Shown here: positions 1-8,324 of the stretch, piece after piece
How the letters are laid out: each line of letters begins with the position of its first letter
Position numbering within the stretch: the stretch's first letter is position 1
Origin: Bacillota bacterium
Lineage (GTDB): Bacteria > Bacillota > Sulfobacillia > JAMCWA01
Reading direction: 5' to 3'
Assembly (NCBI GenBank): GCA_023475165.1
Contig: JAMCWA010000023.1
Coordinates: forward strand, 1 to 40,802
Length of the DNA: 40,802 bases
Notes under the pieces: generated by a model
The model's database searches: none
Seen by the model: only the letters and a program-made list of their open reading frames with translations
Told to the model about the DNA's origin: nothing
Translations under genes and position numbers: made by a program

Positions 1-713
1 ATCCTGGCAATAGGCATTTTCAGCAATATCCGGCGCCTGGCTTGGCTGGAGCTTACCGATTGGGATATTTCAAGGCTGGCTGAACTGTTCGCGGAGTCTT
101 CCGCCGGGGCCGCCGCCCGGCGTACACCTAGGGCGAGCACCAAGCTGTAGAGCAACAGGGTGGCGGCATTGATGAAAAACACGAGACGGAAAGACACACC
201 GGCGACCAGCCCGCCCAGGGAAGCACCGCTGGCCATGCCCAGATTTCGCACCACATAGAGGTAGTTAAAAGCCTGGCGGCCGCCTCTTGGCCAGAGCTCT
301 GTGATGTAGGCGTTGATGGGTCCCCAAAAGAAGGCCATGGTGAAACCGAGCAGGACCATGGCCGTGGCATAGACCGGCCAGGCCTGGTAGACCCCGATGG
401 TGGTGACGATGGCGGCCGAAGCCCACAAGCCGCCAATGAGGACGGGCTTGCCCCCCAGGCGGTCGAAAAGGTGCCCACCCACCATCTGGCCGATTAGGTT
501 GGCGCCGGATTGTAGCAGGGAGACAAAACCGGCCATGGTTAGGGATTTGCCCAAGATCTGGTTCACGTAAATCGTCGTCAGGGGCCAGACCAGGGCGCTG
601 CCCACGGAATTGATGAAAATGCCTATTGCCAGGATCCTGATCGGTGGAGGCACAACTTCCAGGGCCTGGCGCAGGTTACCGAAGGTTATCTTGAAGCGCT
701 GGATGGGTTTCAA
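1..713 (-). CDS. MFS transporter, N-terminal half (runs off left edge)
   Basis: Reading the minus strand from 713 gives about 237 open codons that continue past the window edge. The protein has alternating hydrophobic helices, and the loop after helix 2 (about residues 80-92, GHLFDRLGGKPVLIG) matches the major facilitator signature G-x3-D-R-x-G-x-[RK]; a further segment FFWGPINAY fits helix 4. It is therefore a plasma-membrane secondary transporter; the substrate cannot be told. The chosen start is TTG at 713-711, preceded by AGGAG at 725-721 with a 7 nt spacer. The stop of the small upstream ORF overlaps this start (TTGA), implying translational coupling. The last codons at the window edge (1-22) lie in a 22 bp inverted repeat of 614-635, so the extreme left end may be an assembly artefact. 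Sure of the family, not of the left end. Confidence 0.85.
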   Translation of the reverse strand, partial: MKPIQRFKITFGNLRQALEVVPPPIRILAIGIFINSVGSALVWPLTTIYVNQILGKSLTMAGFVSLLQSGANLIGQMVGGHLFDRLGGKPVLIGGLWASAAIVTTIGVYQAWPVYATAMVLLGFTMAFFWGPINAYITELWPRGGRQAFNYLYVVRNLGMASGASLGGLVAGVSFRLVFFINAATLLLYSLVLALGVRRAAAPAEDSANSSASLEISQSVSSSQARRRILLKMPIAR

Positions 714-889
714 GCCGAGGCTCCTGACTGCTCTGGCGGCGATAGTTGGTTGCTGGATTGCGCCTGTTCACTAAGCACTATTGCATCAATTGCACGTGTT
801 AGAAAGTCTTCTTGGGAGAGGACGGCCTGAAAGAGATCGGCGCTGGCAAAGTAGCCTATTACATCTTGCGGGATGAATTGTTTTAACAT
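710..889 (-). CDS. small hypothetical protein, 59 aa, coupled to the MFS gene
   Basis: A 59-codon ORF starts at ATG 889 and ends with TGA at 712-710, overlapping the TTG start of the transporter in the arrangement TTGA. The product begins MLKQFIPQDVIGYFASADLF and ends in a Gln/Ser/Pro-rich tail; no membrane segment, cysteine or known domain is visible. The overlap with a gene that has its own good ribosome site argues that it is translated and serves as the leading cistron. Against it, there is no Shine-Dalgarno before ATG 889 (upstream bases read CACCTCCGCAAA) and the codons run open further upstream into repeat-like sequence, so the start is uncertain. I do not recognise it. Confidence 0.45.
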   Translation of the reverse strand: MLKQFIPQDVIGYFASADLFQAVLSQEDFLTRAIDAIVLSEQAQSSNQLSPPEQSGASA

Positions 890-961
890 TTTGCGGAGGT
901 GGGAAGATGGAAGCGGCAGGTGAGAAGCCGGACGTTAGGAATTTCCACTTCCTGCCTCGAA

Positions 962-992
962 CGTCCGGCCTCCAACCTCCAACCTCTGTACC
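962..992. repeat. short dispersed repeat (GTTGGAGGTTGG type), copy 1
   Basis: On the minus strand this reads GGTACAGAGGTTGGAGGTTGG and then a variable tail. The same core recurs at 5412-5443 (plus strand) and, more diverged, at 13338-13380 (minus orientation). It lies just downstream of pepF. Function unknown; it does not form a strong hairpin. Confidence 0.6.
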
Positions 993-1013
993 AAGCCCGC
1001 GACCGTGCGCGAC

Positions 1014-2813
1014 TCAAAAACTGTTGACCACCTCGTTGACCAAGGAGCCCACATAGGCCACGGCCTGGCGGATGGGTTCCGGCCGGGTCAGATCGACACC
1101 CGCCATTTGGGCTAATTCCAGGGGCTTCTTTGTGCCGCCGGACTTGAGGACAGCCAACCACTGCTTAACTGCCGCTTCACCTTCGGCGCGAATGGTTTGG
1201 GCCATGGCGGTGCCCACGGTCAGGCCGGCGGAGTAGGTGTAGGGGTAGAGACCATTGTAGTAGTGTGGCTGACGCATCCAGGTGAGCCGGGCGCCGTCAT
1301 CTATTTCCACCTCGCCCCCCCAGAATTCATCCAAAATCTCCCCTTGCACTCGGGAAAGCACGCTGGCGGTTACGGGCTGGTCTTTTTCGGCCAGGGCGTA
1401 GATGCGGCGCTGCAGCTCGCCCTCGATCAGGTGGCGGACGAAGTTATGATGGTAGATCGCCAACAGTTTCATGATAATCCACCGGCGCATGCGCTGGTCA
1501 GTGGTTTTGGCCAAGAGGCTATCAGCGACGAGAAGGGAGTTAATCGTCGATGGGGCCTCAACGAAAAACATCGACGACCGGCTGTTAAGGAGGTGGTTGT
1601 AACGTTGTGACAGGACACCGTGACCGGCATGACCAAGCTCGTGGGCCAGGGTGAGGGCATCGAGCAAACTGTTGGTCCAGGTGATGAGAATGTAAGGGTG
1701 CACGCCGTAGAGCGAATTGCAGAAAGCGCCGGTGGATTTGCCGACGTTATCCGCCCAATCGATCCAGCGGTTCTTCAGGGCGGCAGCGATGATTTCAAGA
1801 TACTCCGGTCCGAGCACGGATAGCCCCTGGAGGATGATTTCGCCGGATTGTTCAAAAGTGGTGGGCGGGTTATATTCCGGATCGAGCGGTGCCTCTATGT
1901 CGCAATACAGGAGCTTATCTAGGCCGAGCACCTGCTTGCGGAGCCCGACGTACCGACGCATGTGGGGGGCTAGTTCCTTTAAGATAATGTCATGCAGGTT
2001 GTTGTAGACCTCTATGGGCACTTCCTGCTGGTGAAGGATCATGTGGGTGGCCGAGGGATGGCCCCGGAGTCGGGCCAGGACCACGTTCTTGCGGACCTCG
2101 GTGGCCCAGGTGGTGGCGTAGGTATTCTGATAGGCTTTCAGACCTTGCGTAAAAGAGAAATAGGCGTTGTGCCGCAGGACGGCGTCGGCCGAATCTTCGT
2201 ACCGGCCCTCGTAGACGGCAAAAGACATCGGCAACTCGTTACCCTGGCCGTCTTTAACCGGCGCGAAGGTCATGTCGGAACTCTTGGAGCGGGCGTAGAC
2301 CAGCGCCGGCGCGCCGAGGACTTCACTTAGAGCGGCCAGGGCCCGTTCCGTCTCGGGGCTCAGGGCATATGGTTTGTCGGTCAGGATCCGCTCGAGAAAG
2401 CGGCGGTATTCGACCAGGCCGGGCTCATTGGTCAGGTACCCTTCGATGGTCCCGGCGGGCAGGGCCAGGATCTCAGAACGGATGAAGGAGGTCGCCGCCT
2501 GGATCCGCGCGCCCAGGCCCATGGCCTGGGCGGCCATGGCCTGATTGGCCGGGGCGGTACCATCGGCTGACTGGTTCAGCTGGGCGTAAGAGGCAACTTT
2601 CATAAAACGCTTCTGCAAATCCTCCAGGGCATTAAGGCAGCTCAGCAAGACGCGGGCTCCATTACCCAGCTTACCCTGGTATTGGGTGACGGTGAGGATG
2701 TCGTTGCCCACCGCGGCTAACTCGGCCTCCCAGGCCGGCACTCCGGGGAAAATGTCGGCCAAATTCCAGGTTTGTTCGCTGGGTACCTCTTGACGGACGA
2801 GACGCTTTGGCAT
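1014..2813 (-). CDS. pepF: oligoendopeptidase F (M3 family zinc metallopeptidase)
   Basis: This 599-residue protein is a cytosolic zinc peptidase that degrades medium-length oligopeptides. The M3 signature is present: HELGHAGH at about residues 390-397 gives the HExxH zinc site, and MFFVEAPSTIN about 25 residues later supplies the third (Glu) ligand. The C-terminal part carries the substrate-binding Tyr-rich stretch PHYYNGLYPYTYSAGL, typical of PepF. Length matches the family (about 600). The start at 2813 (MPKRLVRQEVPSEQ) is preceded by GGAGGT at a proper distance; an in-frame upstream extension exists but lacks a ribosome site. It is divergent from the amidohydrolase pair and stands alone as a transcription unit. 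Family call very secure; exact substrates not predictable. Confidence 0.95.
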   Translation of the reverse strand: MPKRLVRQEVPSEQTWNLADIFPGVPAWEAELAAVGNDILTVTQYQGKLGNGARVLLSCLNALEDLQKRFMKVASYAQLNQSADGTAPANQAMAAQAMGLGARIQAATSFIRSEILALPAGTIEGYLTNEPGLVEYRRFLERILTDKPYALSPETERALAALSEVLGAPALVYARSKSSDMTFAPVKDGQGNELPMSFAVYEGRYEDSADAVLRHNAYFSFTQGLKAYQNTYATTWATEVRKNVVLARLRGHPSATHMILHQQEVPIEVYNNLHDIILKELAPHMRRYVGLRKQVLGLDKLLYCDIEAPLDPEYNPPTTFEQSGEIILQGLSVLGPEYLEIIAAALKNRWIDWADNVGKSTGAFCNSLYGVHPYILITWTNSLLDALTLAHELGHAGHGVLSQRYNHLLNSRSSMFFVEAPSTINSLLVADSLLAKTTDQRMRRWIIMKLLAIYHHNFVRHLIEGELQRRIYALAEKDQPVTASVLSRVQGEILDEFWGGEVEIDDGARLTWMRQPHYYNGLYPYTYSAGLTVGTAMAQTIRAEGEAAVKQWLAVLKSGGTKKPLELAQMAGVDLTRPEPIRQAVAYVGSLVNEVVNSF

Positions 2814-2925
2814 AAATACACCTCCAATTATGGGGAGCATGGTTGGAAGACCGCTGGTGACGCTGCTCGGTAGAGCAGGAGGAGGACGGCCGTCTCTTAT
2901 GGTCGTGTCGGGCAGCATCTAGATA

Positions 2926-2954
2926 TTTCTACATCCAAAGCTTTTTTCCTTCAA
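2926..2954 (-). promoter_or_regulatory. candidate promoter for pepF
   Basis: On the minus strand TTGAAG (2954-2949) and TAGAAA (2931-2926) are separated by 17 nt, a fair sigma-A match about 110 nt upstream of the pepF start. No competing better match is seen in the divergent gap. Confidence 0.45.
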
Positions 2955-3040
2955 GAACCAGACAGCAGGAATTTTCCCTTCGCTTGCCGAATAATCCTGG
3001 GAAGTTATTTCGTATTTCGAAGCAGAGGAGGGGAAGGGTT

Positions 3041-4213
3041 TTGCTGGCCATCACCAACGGAAAGATCTACACTATCACCCAGGGGATCCTGGAGCGGGGT
3101 ACCATCCTGGTTGAGGGCGGCAAGATTACGGCTCTCGGACACGCCGTTCCCACACCGGCGGGCGCCACAGTGATCGACGCCGCCGGAAATTATGTATTCC
3201 CGGGTTTTATCGAGGCCCACGGGCATGCCGGGGTCATGGAGGACGGGTTCGGCTGGGAGGGTCGTGACGGTAACGAACTCACTGACCCGGTCACAGCCCA
3301 CGTCCGGGCCATCGACGCCATCAACCCCGAGGAGCAGGGACTGCGCGATGCTGTGGAAGGCGGGATTACCACCCTCTGGTCGACGCCCGGGAGCGGCAAC
3401 GTCATCGGCGGGGACGGGGTGACCATCAAGGCCCACGGCCGCGGCCGGACGGTGGACGAGATGGTCATCAAATATCCCAGCGGTCTAAAGGCGGCCATGG
3501 GCGAGAACCCGAAGCGCGTTTACGGCAATCAGAAAAAGATGCCTTCCACCCGCATGGGGGTGGCTGGGATCATGCGAGAGGCCCTGACCAAAGGACAAAA
3601 CTACTTGCAGAAATTGAACAAGGCCGCCGCCGATCCCGACAAGCCCTTTGAACGCGATTTAAGAATGGAGTCCATCGCCCGCGTCCTGAAGCGGGAAATT
3701 CCCTTGCGCGTCCACGCTCATCGGGCCGACGACATCATGACGGCCATCCGCATTGCCGAGGAGTTCGACATTGAAATCACCATTGAACACTGCACTGAAG
3801 GCCATAAGGTGGCGGATGAACTGGCCAGACGCGGGATCAGGGTGGTCGTCGGTCCTTCATTGACGGCTCGTTCCAAGGTGGAGCTGCGAGACCGGACCCT
3901 GTTGACGCCGGCCCTCCTGGCCAAGGCCGGAGTCCAATTCGCCATTATGACCGACCACCCGGTGATCCCTATCCAGTATCTCCCCTTCGCGACCGCCCTG
4001 GCGGTGCGCGAGGGCCTGGACGAGGAGACGGCCCTGCGGGCCATTACCATCAACCCGGCTACCATTGCCGGCGTTGCTGACCGGGTTGGCTCACTGGAGG
4101 CGGGCAAGGATGCCGACATCGTCCTCTGGTCGGGCCATCCCTTGGAACTGATGAGCCGCGTCCTGCTGACCATCGTCGATGGTCAAGTAGTCTACCGCCG
4201 GGAGGGGGAATGA
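3041..4213 (+). CDS. metal-dependent amidohydrolase, copy 1 of a tandem pair
   Basis: A 390-residue member of the amidohydrolase superfamily, resembling imidazolonepropionase-like cyclic amidohydrolases (COG1228-type). Metal-site motifs appear in order: EAHGHAG near residue 60 (HxH), HAHRADD near 224, EHCTEGH near 249 and TDHP near 304 (final Asp). The stretch GSGNVIGGDGV is typical of this subgroup. The start is TTG 3041: GAGGAGGGG ends 7 nt before it, and the resulting N-terminus aligns with that of the next gene (MLAITNGKI versus MRAITNGRI). An upstream TTG at 2984 lacks a ribosome site. It is followed after 3 nt by a close paralogue, so the two form an operon ending at the 5446 terminator. 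The substrate is unknown; a pathway role such as hydantoin or N-acyl amide hydrolysis would be guesswork. Confidence 0.85.
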   Translation: MLAITNGKIYTITQGILERGTILVEGGKITALGHAVPTPAGATVIDAAGNYVFPGFIEAHGHAGVMEDGFGWEGRDGNELTDPVTAHVRAIDAINPEEQGLRDAVEGGITTLWSTPGSGNVIGGDGVTIKAHGRGRTVDEMVIKYPSGLKAAMGENPKRVYGNQKKMPSTRMGVAGIMREALTKGQNYLQKLNKAAADPDKPFERDLRMESIARVLKREIPLRVHAHRADDIMTAIRIAEEFDIEITIEHCTEGHKVADELARRGIRVVVGPSLTARSKVELRDRTLLTPALLAKAGVQFAIMTDHPVIPIQYLPFATALAVREGLDEETALRAITINPATIAGVADRVGSLEAGKDADIVLWSGHPLELMSRVLLTIVDGQVVYRREGE

Positions 4214-4216
4214 GCC

Positions 4217-5371
4217 ATGCGTGCCATAACCAACGGTAGGATCCACACCATCACCAATGGCATCATTGAACACGGGACCATCCTCATGGATGCTGGTCGC
4301 ATCGTGGCCCTGGGGGAAAAGATGGATCTGCCCTCTGAAGTCGAGGTCTTAGACGTGGGTGGGGCCTGGGTTTTCCCGGGGTTCATCGATGCCCACACCC
4401 ACCTGGCCGTGGGGGGCGAGGGTTTTGGTATGGGGCATGCCGACTACAACGAGGCCTTTGACCCGGTGACGCCGCACCTGCGGGCTAGCGACGCCGTCTT
4501 TCCGGAAGATGTGGGTCTGCAGGACGCTCTGAGCGTGGGGGTGAGCACGGTAGGCATTACCCCAGGTAGTGCCAACGTGATTGGCGGCCAGGGGGTGGTG
4601 ATCAAGACCCATGGACGAACGGTGTCCGAGATGACCCTGGGCCCCTGGGGGATGAAGGCGGCCCTGGGCGAGAACCCCAAGATGGTCTACAGCGAGCAAA
4701 AGAAGATGCCGGCTACGCGGCTGGGGGTGGCGGCGGTACTGCGGGATCAACTGGTGAAAGCCCAGAACTACCTGGAAAAGGCGAAAAAGGCAGCCGGAAA
4801 TCCTGAGAAAATGCCGGAACGTGACCTAAAAATGGAAGCCCTGAGCCAGGTCATCCAGGGCGAGCTTCCCCTGCGGGTCCATGCCCACCGGGCCGACGAC
4901 ATCATGACGGCCTTGCGCGTTGCTGATGAGTTTGGGCTCCGGGTCATCATAGAGCATTGCACCGAAGGCCATAAGGTGACCAGGGAACTGGCCCGCCGCG
5001 GTGTCCTCTGCACCGTCGGCCCCACCTTTGGCGCCCGCAGCAAGGTGGAAGTGCGGGAGAAGAGCTGGCGCACCCCGGCCTGCCTGGCTGAGGCCGGCGT
5101 CAAGTTCGCCATCGTCTCCGACCACCCTTTCTCCAATGTGCGCTTCCTTCCCCTTTTTGCCGGCCTGGCTGTGCGGGAGGGACTGCCGGAGGAAACGGCC
5201 CTGCGGGCCATCACCATCGACGCTGCGGCTCTGGTGGGTCAGGAGTCACGCGTGGGTTCCCTGGAAGTGGGGAAGGATGCGGATCTGGTCGTTCTCTCCG
5301 GCCATCCCTTCAGCCTAAAAACCAGGACGCTTTATACCGTCGTCAATGGCGAGCTGGGATACCGGGGATAG
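4217..5371 (+). CDS. metal-dependent amidohydrolase, copy 2 of a tandem pair
   Basis: This 384-residue protein is a clear paralogue of the preceding gene and shares its whole layout. It has DAHTHLAV near residue 59 (HxH), GSANVIGGQGV, HAHRADD near 222, EHCTEGH near 246 and SDHP near 301. Here the first motif is the canonical HTH-type HxH, whereas copy 1 has HGH. The start ATG 4217 lies 3 nt after the stop of copy 1, and the GGAGGGGG ribosome site is in the end of that gene, so translation is probably coupled. The pair could work as a heteromer or on related substrates; the sequence does not decide. A strong hairpin with a T run follows at 5446. Confidence 0.85.
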   Translation: MRAITNGRIHTITNGIIEHGTILMDAGRIVALGEKMDLPSEVEVLDVGGAWVFPGFIDAHTHLAVGGEGFGMGHADYNEAFDPVTPHLRASDAVFPEDVGLQDALSVGVSTVGITPGSANVIGGQGVVIKTHGRTVSEMTLGPWGMKAALGENPKMVYSEQKKMPATRLGVAAVLRDQLVKAQNYLEKAKKAAGNPEKMPERDLKMEALSQVIQGELPLRVHAHRADDIMTALRVADEFGLRVIIEHCTEGHKVTRELARRGVLCTVGPTFGARSKVEVREKSWRTPACLAEAGVKFAIVSDHPFSNVRFLPLFAGLAVREGLPEETALRAITIDAAALVGQESRVGSLEVGKDADLVVLSGHPFSLKTRTLYTVVNGELGYRG

Positions 5372-5411
5372 GCAAGAGAAGTCCTGCCTGACAATGTTAG
5401 CCGGCGGTCAA

Positions 5412-5443
5412 GGTACGGAGGTTGGAGGTTGGACGTTGGAAGG
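5412..5443. repeat. short dispersed repeat (GTTGGAGGTTGG type), copy 2
   Basis: GGTACGGAGGTTGGAGGTTG followed by GACGTTGGAAGG, matching the inverted copy at 962-992. It directly precedes the terminator hairpin of the amidohydrolase operon. Confidence 0.6.
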
Positions 5444-5445
5444 AA

Positions 5446-5484
5446 CCCCGGGCCGCGCATTTACTGCGCGGCTCGGGGTCTTTT
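5446..5484 (+). terminator. intrinsic terminator of the amidohydrolase operon
   Basis: CCCCGGGCCGCGCA (5446-5459) pairs with TGCGCGGCTCGGGG (5465-5478) through 14 positions with one G-T wobble, loop of five, then TCTTTT. Confidence 0.8.
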
Positions 5485-5544
5485 GCGAGCGGCCATAGGA
5501 AGAGGCGACTTTGACGAGTTTCCGGCTCGGCAGCTCAAACACAT

Positions 5545-5573
5545 TTGGAAAGGCACGGCTTATATGATATAAT
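5545..5573 (+). promoter_or_regulatory. orphan promoter, extended -10
   Basis: TTGGAA (5545-5550), 17 nt, TATAAT (5568-5573) with TGA directly before the -10. The next gene, fusA2, starts about 510 nt downstream beyond a repeat element. The first 200 nt hold a hairpin at 5711-5742 (GGTCGC/GCGACC outer stem, GATCC/GGATC inner stem) but no convincing ORF. The transcript may be the fusA2 leader or a small RNA. Confidence 0.55.
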
Positions 5574-5771
5574 TTTTTGGGTATTCCCGTGATCAAGAAG
5601 GATTTTGGGCCAGAGCGGGGAATGTATAGATTTGATTTTGGCATCCTTATGTGACGCTGAGCGCTCGACGCGATCCGGCAAGACCTTTAATCAAAGCACC
5701 CCCTTATCTAGGTCGCCAGATCCTCTCGGATCCGGTGCGACCACAGGACTGAATCCATCGGCTTCGGCCTA

Positions 5772-6014
5772 CTAGGAGACCGCTGAAAAAACACCCATCT
5801 GCGGTGTGGCGCAATCGGCAAGAAAGAACCTTTTTATAAAAGGGGCGTTACCATTGCAGATTGTCGCTCCGGCGGCTCCTCGCTCAACGTACCACCTGGT
5901 ACGCCTCGCCTTGGAGCCTTGTCGCTCCTAGCATCTGGGCTGATTTGAGGTCTCGCCCTAACGGTATCTCGGGCGCGCTAACCACGCAAAACGCAGTTCG
6001 TCAGCAGTCTCCTT
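5772..6014. repeat. family A MITE-like repeat, 243 bp
   Basis: Begins CTAGGAGACCGCTGAAAAAA and ends CAGCAGTCTCCTT, so the ends are inverted repeats. The interior matches the copies at 38246-38490 and 40644-40802 in inverted orientation, including the palindrome around GTACCACCTGGTAC and the tracts of GGAGC/GCTCC. No coding capacity. It sits in the fusA2 leader. Confidence 0.8.
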
Positions 6015-6029
6015 GATTTTCACGCTGCC

Positions 6030-6070
6030 TTTTGGCGGCGCCCTGGAAGTAGCTGGTGTGTTTCAGGGTA
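6030..6070. repeat. family B repeat, right-end fragment
   Basis: GGCGGCGCCCTGGAAGTAGC followed by TGGTGTGTTTCAGGGTA matches the right end of the 305 bp family B elements at 23757-24061 and 34075-34379. Only this end is present, joined to the right edge of a family A element and lying just before the fusA2 ribosome site. Confidence 0.7.
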
Positions 6071-6091
6071 GCAACTAAGGAGGAATCGGTC

Positions 6092-8179
6092 TTGAAAAAG
6101 TACCCCGTAGAAAACCTGAGGAACATCGCCCTGATCTCCCACGGTGGAGCCGGCAAGACCTCCCTGGCTGAGGCCGTTCTTTTTGATACCGGCGTCATTG
6201 ACCGGTTGGGGAAGGTCGATGAGGGCACCGCCACCATGGACTTTGATCCCGAGGAGATCCGGCGTAAGGTCAGTATCAGTACCGGCGTGGCCTCCTGCGA
6301 ATGGCAGGAGCATCGTATTACCCTTCTGGATGCTCCGGGCTATTTTGACTTCGTCGGGGAGGTGAAAGCCGCCTTGCGTGTCGCCGACGCGGCCCTGGTT
6401 TTGGTGGATGCCGTGGCGGGCGTAGAGGTGGGGACAGAGCTGGTCTGGGGCTTTGCCGACGAGAGGAATTTACCCCGCTTCCTGGTTGTCAACAAGATGG
6501 ATCGGGAAAATGCCAACTTCGATAAGGCAGTGGCTTCAGCCAGGAAGTCCTTCGGGGCTAAGGCGATTCCCATCCAATTGCCGGTCGGGGCCGAAGCCTC
6601 TTTCAAGGGCGTGGTCGACCTGATCCAGCTTAAGGCCATCACCTATCCTGACGGCAACGGGACCAAACCCCAGGAGGGGAGTATACCCGCTGATTTGTCA
6701 GGCAAGGCCCAGGAACTCAGGGCTTCCCTCATGGAAGCGGCCGCCGAGAATGACGACGACCTTCTCACCAAGTACCTGGAGGGGGAGGAGCTAACCGAGG
6801 AGGAGATCCGCCTCGGTCTGCGTAAGGGTGTCCTGGCCGGCAAGGTTGTCCCCATCCTGGCTGCCGCCGGTACCAGAAACATCGGCCTGCAACCGCTCTT
6901 GACGGCAGTGACGGCCCTTTTGCCTTCTCCGGCAGATCTAGGGGCCGTTAAGGGGGTAAACCCTAAGAACAATAGTGAGGTCACTCGCAAGCCTGAGGTG
7001 AAGGAGCCTTTCTCGGCCCTGGTCTTCAAGACCATGGCCGACCCCTTTGTGGGGCGCCTCAACCTTTTCCGGGTTTACTCCGGGACCCTTAAGTCCGATT
7101 CCCATGTCTACAACTCCAGCAAGGGCCGCAGTGAAAGAATCGGCCAGCTCTTCTTGCCCAGGGGCAAGCAGCAGGAAGCGGTGGAAGGGGTCTCAGTCGG
7201 TGATATCGCGGCCGTGGCCAAGCTGCAGGAGACTGGCACCGGTGATACCCTTTGCGATGAGTCCCAGCCGGCAATTTACGAGGGCGCCAAATTCCCAGCC
7301 CCCGTCTACTCCGTCGCTGTCCAGCCCAAGTCCAAGGGTGATGAGGAAAAGATCAGTTCCGGCCTGGCCAGGCTGACCGAGGAGGACCTGACCTTTAAGG
7401 TTGAGAAGAATGCCAGTACTGGGCAGCTCCTCATCTCCGGCATGGGTGAACTGCACCTGGACGTGATCACCGAGAAACTGAAGAGAAAGTTCGGGGTGGA
7501 GGTCACGGTGGACACCCCGAAAGTGCCCTATAAAGAAACCATTCGCGGCTCCGTCAAGGTAGAGGGAAAACACAAGAAGCAAACGGGCGGCCGTGGCCAG
7601 TATGGCCATGTTTGGCTGGAACTGGAGCCTTACCCGGATGGAGAGTTCGAGTTTGTGGATAAGATCTTTGGGGGTGTGGTGCCGCAACAGTACCGGCCGG
7701 CGGCAGAGAAAGGTGTCCGAGAGGCCATGCAGGAGGGTATCCTGGCGGGCTACCCGGTTACCGGGGTCAGGGTGAGCCTGGTGGACGGATCGTATCACAC
7801 CGTTGACTCTTCGGAAATGGCTTTTAAGATCGCCGGTTCCCTGGCCTTCAAGAAGGGGGCCCTGGAGGCCAAACCCGTTATTCTGGAACCCATCGTCAGT
7901 GTCGAGGTGCTTGTTCCCGATGACTACATGGGTGACGTCATAGGCGACCTGAACAAGAAGCGGGGTCGCATCCTGGGAATGGAGCCCCATGGCTCTAACC
8001 AGATGGTGCGTGCTCTGGTGCCCCAGACCGAGATGTTGAAATACGCTATTGATCTGCGCTCAATCACCCAGGGACGCGGGACCTTCTCTATGCAGTTTGA
8101 CCATTACGAAGAGGTACCGGCGAACATCGCCCAGCAGATCATTGAAGAGTATAAGAAGGAAAAGGGTGCCGAGAAATAA
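6092..8179 (+). CDS. fusA2: second elongation factor G (EF-G2-like translational GTPase)
   Basis: A 695-residue EF-G-family protein of normal length with G domain, domain II, and domains III-V. G1 is HGGAGKTSL (about residues 14-22), G4 is NKMD (about 133). The usual DTPGH of switch II is DAPGY (about 80-84), so the histidine needed for ribosome-activated GTP hydrolysis in classical EF-G is a tyrosine. Together with HGGAGKT this is characteristic of the EF-G2 paralogue group rather than the str-operon EF-G, and the gene indeed lies outside rpsL-rpsG-tuf. Start TTG 6092 has AAGGAGG at 6077-6083 with 8 nt spacing. Its role is probably translation under particular conditions; that is inference. 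Domain V (GDLNKKRGRILGME) is intact. Confidence 0.9.
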   Translation: MKKYPVENLRNIALISHGGAGKTSLAEAVLFDTGVIDRLGKVDEGTATMDFDPEEIRRKVSISTGVASCEWQEHRITLLDAPGYFDFVGEVKAALRVADAALVLVDAVAGVEVGTELVWGFADERNLPRFLVVNKMDRENANFDKAVASARKSFGAKAIPIQLPVGAEASFKGVVDLIQLKAITYPDGNGTKPQEGSIPADLSGKAQELRASLMEAAAENDDDLLTKYLEGEELTEEEIRLGLRKGVLAGKVVPILAAAGTRNIGLQPLLTAVTALLPSPADLGAVKGVNPKNNSEVTRKPEVKEPFSALVFKTMADPFVGRLNLFRVYSGTLKSDSHVYNSSKGRSERIGQLFLPRGKQQEAVEGVSVGDIAAVAKLQETGTGDTLCDESQPAIYEGAKFPAPVYSVAVQPKSKGDEEKISSGLARLTEEDLTFKVEKNASTGQLLISGMGELHLDVITEKLKRKFGVEVTVDTPKVPYKETIRGSVKVEGKHKKQTGGRGQYGHVWLELEPYPDGEFEFVDKIFGGVVPQQYRPAAEKGVREAMQEGILAGYPVTGVRVSLVDGSYHTVDSSEMAFKIAGSLAFKKGALEAKPVILEPIVSVEVLVPDDYMGDVIGDLNKKRGRILGMEPHGSNQMVRALVPQTEMLKYAIDLRSITQGRGTFSMQFDHYEEVPANIAQQIIEEYKKEKGAEK

Positions 8180-8194
8180 CCGCCGCCGGGGCGT

Positions 8195-8283
8195 ACCAGA
8201 AGACTGCTGACAAACCTCGTTTGGAGTGGTTAGCCAGGCCCAGTTGCCGACAAAGCAGGCGGGGTTTTTCACCGGTCTCCTGG
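8195..8283. repeat. family A repeat, short form (89 bp)
   Basis: Starts CCAGAAGACTGCTGACAAAC and ends TTTCACCGGTCTCCTGG, matching the ends of the longer family A copies with the interior deleted. Located between fusA2 and the response regulator. Confidence 0.65.
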
Positions 8284-8324
8284 ATTGCGCATCTCTTTGG
8301 TTTTTCGGGGGGCGGAATTTTGGA

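Noticed and set aside
1197..2330. Several open frames opposite pepF
   Set aside because: They are shadows of a well-conserved gene with no ribosome sites or domains.
7193..7990. 265-codon frame opposite fusA2
   Set aside because: Shadow frame of EF-G; no recognisable protein features.
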